Positions 25,115 to 33,879 of a stretch of DNA of 64,000 bases are shown piece after piece; positions within the stretch are counted from its first letter, which is position 1; each line of letters starts with the position of its first letter. The position numbers and the translations under genes are program-made. Origin of the DNA: Neobacillus drentensis NBRC 102427. GTDB taxonomy: Bacteria; Bacillota; Bacilli; Bacillales; Cytobacillaceae. Where the stretch lies: positions 1-64,000 of the forward strand of contig NZ_BCUX01000004.1 in NCBI RefSeq assembly GCF_001591445.1. Direction: 5' to 3'. A model generated the notes under the pieces. It was given only the letters and a program-made list of their open reading frames with translations. It was not told the DNA's origin and searched no databases.

Positions 25115-25696
25115 TCAATTCACTTGGATTCCCTTTAAAATCATTTCGACAAATATTTCTGCTACTTCCCGGTCTGTTACCCTTCCGCTCGGATTAAACC
25201 ATTGATAGCTCCAGTTGGTAATTCCTAAAATCGCCATTGTGATGATTAAAACATCTAACTCGGGTCGGAACTCACCATTTTCTACCCCGGTCCGAATCAA
25301 TTCTTCTATATTGAGACGGAACTGGTCTCTTTTTTGCATAATTAGTTCAACATGCTCAGAACTTAAATTATTAATTTCTCTAAAGAAAATCTTTGCAGCC
25401 GCTCCTTGACTGGGTATACTTGTGATTAACATCGTAACAATCTCAAATAATTTTTCTTTACAAGACTTCGAAGCATCCTTTAATATTTGCTCCTGGTATA
25501 AAAGTAAACCATCTATATATCCCAGGTGGATATCCATTAGTAATTCTTCCTTACTTGAAAAGTAATAGTAGAATGTACCCTTGGTCACACCTAGCGAATC
25601 CACAACATCTTGAATGGAAGTTTCGGTAAATCCCTTTTTTTCAAAAAGACGGATGCTTTGCGTAGTAATTTTTTCCTTCACATTATGTCCTCGCAT
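25115..25696 (-). CDS. TetR-family repressor of the acyl-CoA locus
   Basis: 193 residues. N-terminal helix-turn-helix (SIRLFEKKGFTETSIQDVV, LGVTKGTFYYYFSSKEELL), C-terminal ligand domain related to FadR/YsiA-type regulators. It stands between two operons carrying identical-type palindromes, so it is the best candidate for their repressor, released by an acyl-CoA. Its own upstream region shows no copy of the site. Confidence 0.85.
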   Translation of the reverse strand: MRGHNVKEKITTQSIRLFEKKGFTETSIQDVVDSLGVTKGTFYYYFSSKEELLMDIHLGYIDGLLLYQEQILKDASKSCKEKLFEIVTMLITSIPSQGAAAKIFFREINNLSSEHVELIMQKRDQFRLNIEELIRTGVENGEFRPELDVLIITMAILGITNWSYQWFNPSGRVTDREVAEIFVEMILKGIQVN

Positions 25697-25812
25697 TCTG
25701 TAAAAATCTCTATTGAGAATTATATCATAATCTATAATGCCCCTTTAAGCACAAACGAGGATATATTCTAACTTAATTATTATTAAGAATTCGTACAAAT
25801 TTCTAAAGGCCT

Positions 25813-27426
25813 TTATTTATTTTTCACTTCGTCCCTCAGGGCACGGCGAAGTATTTTTCCAACATTTGTTTTCGGAAGTTGTTCGCGGAATTCAACATGA
25901 CGCGGAACTTTATACGCTGCCATATTTTCTTTGCAATATCGAATCATTTCTTCTTCTGTTGCCGTCTTTCCGGCTTTTAATACAATCACGGCTTTCACAT
26001 CTTCTCCCCGGTAGGGTTCTGGTACACCAATACACACCGCCTCTTGAACAGCAGGGTGTTCGTAAAGTACTTCTTCAATATCTCGAGGATAGATATTAAA
26101 TCCACTGGCAATAATCAAATCCTTCTTCCGGTCAACAATGTATAAATAACCATCTTCGTCAACCTTTGCGATATCACCTGTGTAAAGCCAGCCATCACGG
26201 AGGGTATTCGCCGTTTCTTCAGGCATGTTCCAGTACCCTTTCATAACTTGCGGACCCTTAATAATCACTTCCCCCAACTCACCAGCCTGCACCTCCACAG
26301 TACCAGTTGCCAAATCGACAATTTTATATTCGGTTGAAGGCATACCAATCCCAACACTGCCTGTTTTCCTGTCGGCAAATGGCGGGTTACAATGTGTGGT
26401 TGGTGATGCCTCTGATAATCCATACCCCTCTAAAATTTTCGCACCCGTTTTCCCTTCAAACTCACGCAGCAACTCAACAGGCATTGGTGCACTTCCGCTA
26501 TTGCAGGACTTAATACTATTAATTCCATAATCTTCTGCATGTGGATGATTCGTAATCGCTACATACATGGTGGGCACACCCGGGAAGAAGGTCGGCTGTT
26601 CCGTTTTAATAGTGGTTAATACTTCTTCTAATTCAAACCTTGGCAACAGGATTAATTCCGCTGCAATATATATCGATAGATTCATACAAGAAGTCATCCC
26701 AAACACATGAAAAAGGGGAATGACCGTTAAACAACGTTCTTTTCCAACCTCCAATTCATGTTTGAAAAATTCGTGGGACTGAAGAACATTTGCCAAAACA
26801 TTGCGGTGTGTTAACATCGCACCCTTGGACCGTCCTGTCGTTCCTCCCGTGTATTGAAGGACAGCAATATCGTTTTCAGGGTCCATTGCAATAGGCAGGA
26901 CATTCCCATTCCCTTCAGTAAGGAAGCTCTCAAAGCTTCTGTCAGGAGAAAAGTCATTTCCGGATGGCTGCAAGCTGACAACTATGATATTTTTCAATTT
27001 CGATTGTGCTTGAACACTTTTAACTCGTGGATAAAAAGCATCTAAGACAACTATTGTTTCTGCTCCTGAATCTTTGAGAATATATTCAATTTCCCGTTCA
27101 ACCAACATTGGATTCACCTGAGTAACGATGGCCCCGGCCGTGAGAATTCCATAATAAGAAATTACATACTGTGGACAGTTTGGCAGCATAATTGCTACTC
27201 TGTCCCCTTTTTGAACTTGATTTTGCTGAAGGGCTGAAGTGAATGCAAGGGCAAGTGCGTTTAATTCCTGATAACTAATCTTTCTTCCAAAAAAAGACAA
27301 GGCATTATGAGTTGGATATTTCTCAACCGTTTCTTTAAGAATATGTCCCAAGGGTTTATTTGGAATATCAAGTTCTTTGGCAATTGACTCCGGGTAGCGA
27401 GTTAACCAGGCTTTCTTTTCACTCAT
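25813..27426 (-). CDS. Acyl-CoA synthetase (AMP-forming), FadD/LvaE-like
   Basis: 537 residues from ATG 27426 (GGAGGGG 5-6 nt upstream). ANL superfamily: P-loop YTGGTTGRSKGAMLTHRN, GYGLSEASPTTH, YTGDIAKVDEDGY, hinge DRKKDLI and the C-terminal catalytic Lys in PKTNVGKILRR. Activates a carboxylic acid to its CoA ester. It closes the operon that begins with the acyl-CoA dehydrogenase. Medium or long chain cannot be told apart by eye. Confidence 0.9.
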   Translation of the reverse strand: MSEKKAWLTRYPESIAKELDIPNKPLGHILKETVEKYPTHNALSFFGRKISYQELNALALAFTSALQQNQVQKGDRVAIMLPNCPQYVISYYGILTAGAIVTQVNPMLVEREIEYILKDSGAETIVVLDAFYPRVKSVQAQSKLKNIIVVSLQPSGNDFSPDRSFESFLTEGNGNVLPIAMDPENDIAVLQYTGGTTGRSKGAMLTHRNVLANVLQSHEFFKHELEVGKERCLTVIPLFHVFGMTSCMNLSIYIAAELILLPRFELEEVLTTIKTEQPTFFPGVPTMYVAITNHPHAEDYGINSIKSCNSGSAPMPVELLREFEGKTGAKILEGYGLSEASPTTHCNPPFADRKTGSVGIGMPSTEYKIVDLATGTVEVQAGELGEVIIKGPQVMKGYWNMPEETANTLRDGWLYTGDIAKVDEDGYLYIVDRKKDLIIASGFNIYPRDIEEVLYEHPAVQEAVCIGVPEPYRGEDVKAVIVLKAGKTATEEEMIRYCKENMAAYKVPRHVEFREQLPKTNVGKILRRALRDEVKNK

Positions 27427-27486
27427 GTGTTCCCCTCCACAAGGTATTTTCACTGATTTGATTAAAAGAAATGATTATTCAAGCGC

Positions 27487-28239
27487 CTAAAAAGCTAGTC
27501 CTCCGCCATCAACTGAGAGAGTGGTACCAGTAATAAACGAGGCTTCATCAGAAGCTAAAAATAACACCGCATTTGCAACTTCATCTGGAGTTCCAATTCT
27601 TCTTAGCGCGTTTGCACGTGATATAATTGGCCATTTCCGCTCATCCTGTTTCCAATGATCAATAATCGGGGTGTCAATTACACCTGGTGCAATGGCATTA
27701 ACTCTGATATTAAATTTCCCATATTCAAGGGATGCATTTTGTGTCAGCATGACAACTCCAGCTTTGGAGGCATTATAGGCAGACACATATTTCTGCCCTT
27801 TTAAGCCGAGCAAGCTGGATGTGTTAATGATTGCTCCGCCCCCTGCTTTAATTAATTCAGGGACTGCATATTTTATTCCAAGGAAGACTCCCTTTAAATT
27901 AATGTCAATGACCCGATCCCATTCTTCTTCAGATAAATCAATACTACATACTTCGGAATTCCCGACACCCGCATTGTTGAACAAGATGTGTAATGCGCCG
28001 AAAGTGCTGTTGGTGGTGTTAATTAATGCTTTAATTTGTTCAGAATCGGTTACATCTGTTTTGACAAATATCGCTTCACCGCCTTTTTCTTTTATTAAGC
28101 GAACGGTTTCTTCGCCAATAATGGAATCAATATCTGCTACAGCGACCTTTGCTCCTTCTTTGGCAAATCGGATCGCAGTTGAGCGGCCAATACCACCTCC
28201 GCCCCCCGTAATTATCGCTGTTTTTCCTAGTAATCTCAT
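27487..28239 (-). CDS. Short-chain dehydrogenase/reductase
   Basis: 250 residues, classical SDR: TGGGGGIGRSTA cofactor loop, NNAGVG, catalytic S and YNASKAG, and C-terminal ITGTTLSVDGG. The acidic residue after strand 2 (VADID) points to NAD(H). In levulinate-type pathways this position is held by the 4-oxoacyl-CoA reductase LvaD. Second gene of the dehydrogenase operon. Confidence 0.88.
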   Translation of the reverse strand: MRLLGKTAIITGGGGGIGRSTAIRFAKEGAKVAVADIDSIIGEETVRLIKEKGGEAIFVKTDVTDSEQIKALINTTNSTFGALHILFNNAGVGNSEVCSIDLSEEEWDRVIDINLKGVFLGIKYAVPELIKAGGGAIINTSSLLGLKGQKYVSAYNASKAGVVMLTQNASLEYGKFNIRVNAIAPGVIDTPIIDHWKQDERKWPIISRANALRRIGTPDEVANAVLFLASDEASFITGTTLSVDGGGLAF

Positions 28240-28271
28240 AAATCTTCCAACCCTTCTTCATGTCTAAAAAT

Positions 28272-29480
28272 CTATTGATATTTTTTTAGTTCAAGTTTGG
28301 CCACCTGGGCACGATGGACTTCATCGGGACCATCTGCTAATCTTAATGTTCTAGCATTCGCCCACTGGGCAGCAAGTGTAAAATCATTTGATACTCCCGC
28401 AGCACCGAGTGCTTGAATAGCGCGGTCAAGGACCCGTAAGGCCATTGACGGGGCAACCACTTTAATCATCGCAATCTCTGCTTTTGCTTCTTTATTGCCA
28501 ACGGTGTCCATCATATAGGCAGCTTTTAACGTAAGCAGCCTTGCTTGTTCTATTTCAATTCTTGAATCTGCAATCCATTCACCAATAACCCCTTGCCTTG
28601 CTAACGGTTTCCCGAAAGCGGTCCGACTCTGAACACGCTTACATAATTCTTCAAGCGCCCGTTCGGCTGCCCCAATTAATCTCATACAATGATGAATTCT
28701 CCCCGGTCCTAATCTACCTTGAGCGATAGCAAACCCTTTTCCTACTCCCCAGAGGATATTTTCAGCTGGTACGCGGACATTTTCATAGGTGATTTCTCCG
28801 TGCCCATGCGGGGCATGATCATAACCGAAGACAGGGAGCATCCGTTCAATTTTCACACCGGGAGAATCCAGTGGGACGAGGATCATTGATTGCTGCTCAT
28901 GACGGTTTGCCGAAAGATCTGTTTTTCCCATTACAATCGCAATCTTACAACGTGGATCGCCTGCACCGGATGACCACCATTTCCGACCATTAATTACGTA
29001 TTCATCGCCATCTCTTTCGATCCTGGCTTCGATGTTCGTCGCATCTGCTGAAGCCACAGCCGGCTCTGTCATCGAAAAGCACGATCGAATTTCTCCGGCT
29101 AACAGCGGCCTTAGCCATTGCTCTTTCTGCCTGTCTGTTCCATAACGTACGATGACTTCCATATTACCTGTGTCAGGAGCACTGCAATTAAATACCTCTG
29201 GTCCGATTAAAGACCGTCCCATAATTTCACATAAAGGAGCATATTCCTGATTGGTCAATCCAGCACCAAATTCACTTTCCGGCAGAAATAAGTTCCAGAT
29301 ACCTTCCGCTTTTGCTTTTTGTTTTAGTTCCTCCATAATCGGTGGTACGTCACTCCAACGGCTTTCTTGTTCGTTTAATTGCTGCTCGTAAATTCGCTCA
29401 TTCGGATAAACATTTGCTTCCATAAAGGCTGTTAATTTCCCCTGCAACTCTTTCACTTTTTGAGAATATGAAAAATCCAA
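28272..29480 (-). CDS. Acyl-CoA dehydrogenase, ACAD10/11 (LvaC)-like
   Basis: About 402 residues. TTG at 29480 has AAGGAG 8 nt upstream, while the GTG at 29489 overlaps that site. Flavin-dependent ACAD fold with [46 protein letters not shown] and the C-terminal [11 protein letters not shown] that marks the ACAD11/FadE branch. The related ACAD10/11 and LvaC act on 4-phosphoryloxyacyl-CoA. First gene of the operon, 18 bp after the palindromic operator. Confidence 0.9.
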   Translation of the reverse strand: MDFSYSQKVKELQGKLTAFMEANVYPNERIYEQQLNEQESRWSDVPPIMEELKQKAKAEGIWNLFLPESEFGAGLTNQEYAPLCEIMGRSLIGPEVFNCSAPDTGNMEVIVRYGTDRQKEQWLRPLLAGEIRSCFSMTEPAVASADATNIEARIERDGDEYVINGRKWWSSGAGDPRCKIAIVMGKTDLSANRHEQQSMILVPLDSPGVKIERMLPVFGYDHAPHGHGEITYENVRVPAENILWGVGKGFAIAQGRLGPGRIHHCMRLIGAAERALEELCKRVQSRTAFGKPLARQGVIGEWIADSRIEIEQARLLTLKAAYMMDTVGNKEAKAEIAMIKVVAPSMALRVLDRAIQALGAAGVSNDFTLAAQWANARTLRLADGPDEVHRAQVAKLELKKYQ

Positions 29481-29497
29481 CTTTTCCACTCCTTTCT

Positions 29498-29517
29498 CAT
29501 ACTAACCAGTTGGTATG
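29498..29517. promoter_or_regulatory. Palindromic TetR-type operator ahead of the acyl-CoA dehydrogenase operon
   Basis: CATACTAACCAGTTGGTATG: outer arms CATACTAAC and GTTGGTATG; differs from the 25043 site by one base in the centre. It lies between the putative promoter (TTTACA near 29543) and the ribosome site, a classic repression position. Confidence 0.75.
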
Positions 29518-29648
29518 TTATAAAAATAATTATACCTGTAAATATTAAATATTCAAATTAAATTCTAAATATTCTATCAAAGTGAGTAGGCCAAGAAAGG
29601 GCAAACCAATTCCATCATTCTCTATAGACATTTCCTGACCATAGTTTC

Positions 29649-29846
29649 TTAAAACCTTTTCGTAAATGATCTCTTTTGTTTATTCATTACTTCATGCGAT
29701 TTTTCGATAATATCCGTAAGTACATCTCCTTTATAAATTCTTCCTAGTTTCAATCCTTGCTGGTAATACTCAACGATTTCATCCAGAAGCAAGGATGTTT
29801 CCTTCGTAATTCTTACATTTAATTGAATTCTTTCGTTTTCAGCCAA
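29649..29846 (-). CDS. Small ribbon-helix-helix-like protein
   Basis: 65 residues from TTG 29846 (AGGAG 8 nt upstream). Pattern RIQLNVRITKETSLLLDEI with a following helix resembles MetJ/Arc-type ribbon-helix-helix DNA-binding proteins; the Lys/Arg-rich tail (KQKRSFTKRF) fits nucleic-acid binding. No toxin partner is adjacent, so an antitoxin role is not supported. Monocistronic. Confidence 0.6.
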   Translation of the reverse strand: MAENERIQLNVRITKETSLLLDEIVEYYQQGLKLGRIYKGDVLTDIIEKSHEVMNKQKRSFTKRF

Positions 29847-30075
29847 GATAAACACTCCTATTTATTCATTAGCAATCTGCTAGCACTTTTCTATTCTATT
29901 GTTATCATCTATTAATATACTATATTTCAACATTTTTTTCAGTAAAATCAAAAAAAATTGGCCATCGCTTGTTTGGCCAATCAGATTGTCGAGAAAAAGG
30001 ATTTTTCTATGCAATTTTTTATTTTGTCTAATCTAAATTACTGATTTTTTATTAGTTGATTGTCTCTGAATTGGT

Positions 30076-30208
30076 CTGTTGATTTCCGCTCCGGGCACTC
30101 GCTTTCCGCGGGGAGGTCCGGGAGCCTCCTCGGCGCTTTGGCGCCTGCGGGGTCTCCCGTGACCTATCAATCCCGCAGGAGTCGAGTGCCCTCCGCTCCA
30201 ATCAACAG
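30076..30208 (+). repeat. GC-rich 133-bp MITE-like element, copy A
   Basis: Bounded by CTGTTGATT and AATCAACAG inverted ends. The interior is GC-rich with extensive self-complementarity (TTTCCGCGGGG, CTGCGGGGTCTCCCG, CCCGCAGGAGTC), a type of intergenic element common in Bacillaceae. Copy B lies 284 bp away in the opposite orientation with the same length. Confidence 0.85.
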
Positions 30209-30229
30209 TGTGGTAAATCAACCTAAAGC

Positions 30230-30426
30230 ATTGCAACATATCATTTTTAATAGAATAAGGGGATCGGTAGGGCGTCCATTATCATCACTAAAATAAGGAC
30301 GGCTTTTATCAAGAAAAAACGAAAAATAAATATATTTATCAATCTAACGAAGAAGGTGGTCATCTGGAACTAATTCATCAATAGATACAAATTCATATTC
30401 ACTTTGACTAGACACTTTTGGCTTAA
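30230..30426 (-). pseudogene. Decayed N-terminus of an IS1182-type transposase
   Basis: Minus-strand translation gives KPKVSSQSEYEFVSIDELV, PDDHLLR, a stop codon, IDKYIYFSF, then RPYFSDDNGRPTDPLILLKM, which match the start of IS1182-family transposases in order. There is at least one in-frame stop, probable loss of a residue at GRP-TDP, and truncation after about 65 codons. Nothing of the catalytic domain remains. It lies between the two inverted 133-bp elements. Confidence 0.75.
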
Positions 30427-30491
30427 TTATTGAATTCACCGAGTATGCAAAATATTTATAAGTTGAGTTGAAGATCTTTATTGATAACACT

Positions 30492-30624
30492 CTGTTGATT
30501 TGCGCGGAAGGCACGTAGACTCCTGCGGGAGTACGGGGCAGGAGAGACCCCGCAGAAGCGAAGCGACGAGGAGGCTCGCCGGCTCGCCCGCGGAAAGCGA
30601 AGTGCCTGGAGCGCCAATCAACAG
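30492..30624 (-). repeat. GC-rich 133-bp MITE-like element, copy B (inverted)
   Basis: Same ends CTGTTGATT/AATCAACAG and same length as copy A. Its reverse complement aligns with copy A through blocks GCTTTCCGCGGG, GAGCCTCCTCG, CTGCGGGGTCTC and CCCGCAGGAGTC, with many substitutions elsewhere, so the copies are old. Confidence 0.85.
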
Positions 30625-30780
30625 ACATGTAGAAAAACCAATATATTTTATAACAAATTAACGCTATAAAATTGTCGAAGAAGTTGAATTAGTAAAAAGG
30701 CTATCGAAAGTTTTACGACAGCATGATTGGCCATCACTTTGATGACCAATTTTAGTATAGCTCCGATAGAATCAAACTTT

Positions 30781-31758
30781 TTAGCTGATAGCAGACTCTT
30801 TCTGAGAATTGCTTACAAAGTGTCCTTGCAGCCAATTTTCGAGTAACTTTTCTAATTCCGGATGAATAGGTAATTTTGATTCAGCAATAATATCCTTTTT
30901 TACCGTTAACATTGTTGAAGTCTGTGAAATATACTTACAGGAATGGCCCATATTTTCCACTACATGAAACTCGGCATCACCTTTTACATATAAAGGGAGA
31001 TCCTTTAGAACCTCAGGATTGGCTTGAATATCTCGCTCCCCTGTTATTGCAAGGACCGGGCAGGTAACTTTGGCTAAATCTTTCCTTACATCATAGGTGA
31101 AATGCTCCCGCATCCACTTTGCATTGGTTTTGATTAGACTAACTTTTATCACGTCTTTAGAAGAGTTCATAACTTTATCAATATATTTTTGTGCCTGTTT
31201 TTCCACTTTGTTTTGGACACCTAATAACCGTAGTAACTTACCTTGAAAACCCTTGGCATGGATGATGTCCTCTTTTGCAATATCTCTTTGGCGCTTGGTA
31301 GCTTCACTTAATCTTTCAACTGCACCGGAAAGCAAAACTAATCCTCCAAGTTCCTCTCTGACAGCAACTGCTGTTCCAATCGTGCTGCCTTCACTATGTC
31401 CAAGGACAATGACTTTTTCCGGATCCACTTCAGGAAGGCTTTTTAAAAATTGGACAGCGGCTTGGGCGTCATCTACTAGGTCCCATAGCCCTGTTGATAA
31501 AAAATCCCCTTCACTTGCCGCTACCCCACGTTTGTCATATCTAAGATTAATAAAACCTAACGTGGTTAAATATTCAGCAATTTGACCGTAAAGCTTTAAA
31601 TCAATCTTTTTATTTAATTTTCCGTTCCGGTCTAATTTGCCTGACCCCGAAATGATCAGTATGGCCGGTGCTTTTTCTTCAGGATTTTCCGGTATGCTTA
31701 ATGTCCCTTTTAATGCTTCTTTGCTTTGTATCGTAACTTCCTTCTCTCTGAATGTCAT
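30781..31758 (-). CDS. Alpha/beta hydrolase (YqkD/dienelactone-type acyl hydrolase)
   Basis: 325 residues. Nucleophile elbow GHSEGS (residues about 120-125), oxyanion strand LIISGSGKLDRNG, cap region 150-210, then ITGERDIQ (acid) and NMGHSCKY (His). No signal peptide. It follows the HTH regulator with 11 bp between them, so the pair is an operon. Substrate unknown; the SGSGKLDRNG block is usual in peptidase-like or esterase members that bind small esters. Confidence 0.82.
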   Translation of the reverse strand: MTFREKEVTIQSKEALKGTLSIPENPEEKAPAILIISGSGKLDRNGKLNKKIDLKLYGQIAEYLTTLGFINLRYDKRGVAASEGDFLSTGLWDLVDDAQAAVQFLKSLPEVDPEKVIVLGHSEGSTIGTAVAVREELGGLVLLSGAVERLSEATKRQRDIAKEDIIHAKGFQGKLLRLLGVQNKVEKQAQKYIDKVMNSSKDVIKVSLIKTNAKWMREHFTYDVRKDLAKVTCPVLAITGERDIQANPEVLKDLPLYVKGDAEFHVVENMGHSCKYISQTSTMLTVKKDIIAESKLPIHPELEKLLENWLQGHFVSNSQKESAIS

Positions 31759-31769
31759 CTCTATTCCCC

Positions 31770-32318
31770 CTATTGTTCTTCTGCCAATTGCTCTGGAATA
31801 ATGATCGTAGCTATTGTCCTTCTTCGTCTCCCCTTTTGTGGCTTATTGTTTATTACTTTTGAATAAACAGCTGTAAGCTCCTTTATTAAATCGGCATACT
31901 CGACTTCAGAAAGGTACATGGAAGCTTGACGAAAAATTACTCCATCTGCAACTAAGTCAATGTGATCCTGATTTAAATACCGTTCATATTCCCCCATTAA
32001 GTTGGCCATAAATTTGATAAAAAGACCTAAATGGTCATCCTTTGAAAGCTTGTTTAGGTCTTCTGGCCCAATAGATGCTTTACTCGGATTTTCTATAGAA
32101 TATACTTTTTCAATTGTTCCTCGATTAGGAATTTCATCAACTATATGAATAACCCCCGTTTCTACTAATTTTTTTAAGTTACGATACAAAGAGGCTTGCG
32201 GGATATCGGGCAGAAACTCTTTTAATTGTTGGGCAGTAAGCCGTTGATTAATTAAAAACTGGATAATCCTCATACGAACGGGGTGTAAAATAACGTCTAC
32301 TGCTGATTCCTTTGTCAT
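31770..32318 (-). CDS. ArsR-like winged-helix transcriptional regulator
   Basis: 182 residues. N-terminal winged helix (HPVRMRIIQFLINQRLTAQQLKEFL, then PQASLYRNLKKLVETGV), a beta wing, and a helical effector or dimer domain. First gene of the regulator-hydrolase operon; a perfect 13-bp-arm palindrome 22 bp upstream is the likely autoregulatory operator. Confidence 0.8.
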   Translation of the reverse strand: MTKESAVDVILHPVRMRIIQFLINQRLTAQQLKEFLPDIPQASLYRNLKKLVETGVIHIVDEIPNRGTIEKVYSIENPSKASIGPEDLNKLSKDDHLGLFIKFMANLMGEYERYLNQDHIDLVADGVIFRQASMYLSEVEYADLIKELTAVYSKVINNKPQKGRRRRTIATIIIPEQLAEEQ

Positions 32319-32340
32319 ATCAATAATTGCTCCTAAATTT

Positions 32341-32368
32341 TTATTATCATTATCAATAATGATAATAA
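32341..32368. promoter_or_regulatory. Perfect 28-bp GATAAT-type palindrome (operator; Fur-box-like)
   Basis: TTATTATCATTAT and ATAATGATAATAA are exact inverted arms with 2 nt between. It contains two direct GATAAT hexamers and their mirror images, which resembles a Fur box, although the adjacent winged-helix gene is an equally good candidate binder. Lies between divergent genes. Confidence 0.65.
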
Positions 32369-32499
32369 GGGAATTTTCTAGTTTTGTAAAGCCCAGATTG
32401 GAAAATACTTATACTTTTTCCTAATTCATTTGAATTTGTATTGTAGTTACATGAATTAGCAAACTTTTACCAATATTATAGTCAGGGGGTTTGCTGATT

Positions 32500-33384
32500 A
32501 TGATTTTTTCATTAATATTGGGATATTTTCTATTAGCCCAGCCAAGTACAGCATCTACAGATCATTTAATTATTACCAAGGATGGTCAGACCGTAACTAT
32601 TATTAATCGAGAAGAATATATTTTCCCTCAAACGGGCTTGCCACTCATTAAAACACGTAAGTACCGTAGTTTTTTGGACAAACTAGATAATCAATTTTCT
32701 GTAGCACCGGAAAATGCAAGTTTGGACCAGAATGGGATGATCATACCGGAACGAACAGGCTCTCGAATCCATCGTCAGGCTTTTACGGAACAATTCTATT
32801 CATATCTTTTTAGCCCCCAAAAGGCAAAAATGGAAATACCCATCCTAAGGGTCTATCCAAAGGTGGATAGTGAATTGCTGAGTGATATCCGCAGCATGAG
32901 AATCGGGCGCTATGTTACTTCTTTTAATCCACAAAACAAAAAAAGATCTAACAATATTCAGTTAGCAACGAAGGCAATTAACAATCATGTAGTTTTCCCA
33001 GGGGAAACATTTTCTTTTAATAAAGTGGTTGGTAAACGAACCGTTGCAAAGGGGTATCTACGTGCTCCAGTGATTGTAAGGGGTGAGTTCTCTGAAGATA
33101 TTGGCGGAGGAATTTGCCAGGTATCTTCCACATTATACAATGCCGTTGACAATGCCGGGGTCAAGATTGTCGAGCGTTTTTCTCATTCAAGAAAGGTTCC
33201 CTATATTCCTCCTGGAAGAGACGCAACCGTCAGTTGGTATGGTCCTGATTTTGAATTTAAAAATAACTACAATCAACCAATATTAATCAGGGCAAGAACT
33301 TTAGGACATCTGTTAATCATTAAAGTTTATTCGTCTGAAAATATAAACTACCTGCCACGCAAGGTTCCATATCTCCCTTATTAA
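32500..33384 (+). CDS. VanW-family secreted protein
   Basis: 294 residues from ATG 32500 (GGGGG 10 nt upstream; the TTG at 32491 is too close). A short signal peptide ends near AQPSTAS. The VanW domain (about 140-285) has the hallmark block FPGETFSFNKVVGKRTVAKGY, GGGICQVSSTLYNA and HSRKVPYIPPGRDATV. Probably a cell-wall-associated protein; family function remains unsettled. Divergent from the regulator gene. Confidence 0.88.
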   Translation: MIFSLILGYFLLAQPSTASTDHLIITKDGQTVTIINREEYIFPQTGLPLIKTRKYRSFLDKLDNQFSVAPENASLDQNGMIIPERTGSRIHRQAFTEQFYSYLFSPQKAKMEIPILRVYPKVDSELLSDIRSMRIGRYVTSFNPQNKKRSNNIQLATKAINNHVVFPGETFSFNKVVGKRTVAKGYLRAPVIVRGEFSEDIGGGICQVSSTLYNAVDNAGVKIVERFSHSRKVPYIPPGRDATVSWYGPDFEFKNNYNQPILIRARTLGHLLIIKVYSSENINYLPRKVPYLPY

Positions 33385-33414
33385 AAAAGTCCGCATCAAT
33401 GTGCGGACTTTTTT
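33383..33414. terminator. Bidirectional terminator
   Basis: AAAAAAGTCCGCA (33383-33395) pairs with TGCGGACTTTTTT (33402-33414). Shared by the convergent VanW gene and the small membrane-protein gene. Confidence 0.92.
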
Positions 33415-33415
33415 C

Positions 33416-33682
33416 TTACCGTTTTTTATTCAGTGCACTCATTAAAAGTTCCTCTGAAAACTCTGTTATTGCAGCATTATCCATCAGATTTAGATTTGTT
33501 TTAGGTGCAAATTTCTTTACCATGTTTTGAAAAGGAGGTGCAAGGTCCTTACGTTTTCCCTTTGTCACTCCAAAAACGGCAGCACTTATACCTATGCCTA
33601 AGAGAGATGCCCACATAGCTCCCCTACTTTTTCGCTTTCTCGCAAACATCTTGAGAAACGGTTGAACTTTTACTTTTTTCAT
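33416..33682 (-). CDS. Small single-pass membrane protein, basic
   Basis: 88 residues from ATG 33682 (AGGAG 8 nt upstream). Basic N-terminus (KKVKVQPFLKMFARKRKSR), one TM helix (MWASLLGIGISAAVFGV), then a Lys-rich tail with FSEELLMSALNKK. No family recognised; the architecture resembles small spore or membrane proteins of bacilli, but no function is claimed. Confidence 0.65.
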   Translation of the reverse strand: MKKVKVQPFLKMFARKRKSRGAMWASLLGIGISAAVFGVTKGKRKDLAPPFQNMVKKFAPKTNLNLMDNAAITEFSEELLMSALNKKR

Positions 33683-33879
33683 CCGAAGCACTCCTTCAAA
33701 TTGAAATGGAAAGGAATATAACTACCCTTCCATTTATTTAATTTGTGCGGAATGACATAAAAGTATTAGATAGAAACTAAACAAATTTGTTATTTTCTGG
33801 TAGTTTTTATTTTTTAAAGAACCTCTCTCCACTATTTATCATAGTATGAAAAAAGATAAATGAGGTGGTGTCTTTATTT

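Noticed and set aside
27821-28267. 148-codon plus-strand ORF opposite the SDR gene
   Set aside because: Antisense shadow; the SDR on the other strand has all motifs and a ribosome site.
29649-29846. Antitoxin of a toxin-antitoxin pair
   Set aside because: Ribbon-helix-helix likeness only; no toxin-like gene next to it.
30033-30628. ORFs crossing the two GC-rich 133-bp elements
   Set aside because: Open only because the elements are GC-rich; no ribosome site, and they cross the element ends.
30640-30760. Short open stretch on the plus strand (reads VEEVELVKRLSKVLRQHDWPS) beside copy B
   Set aside because: Possibly coding relic, but only about 25 codons between stops and no recognisable family, so not listed as a feature.
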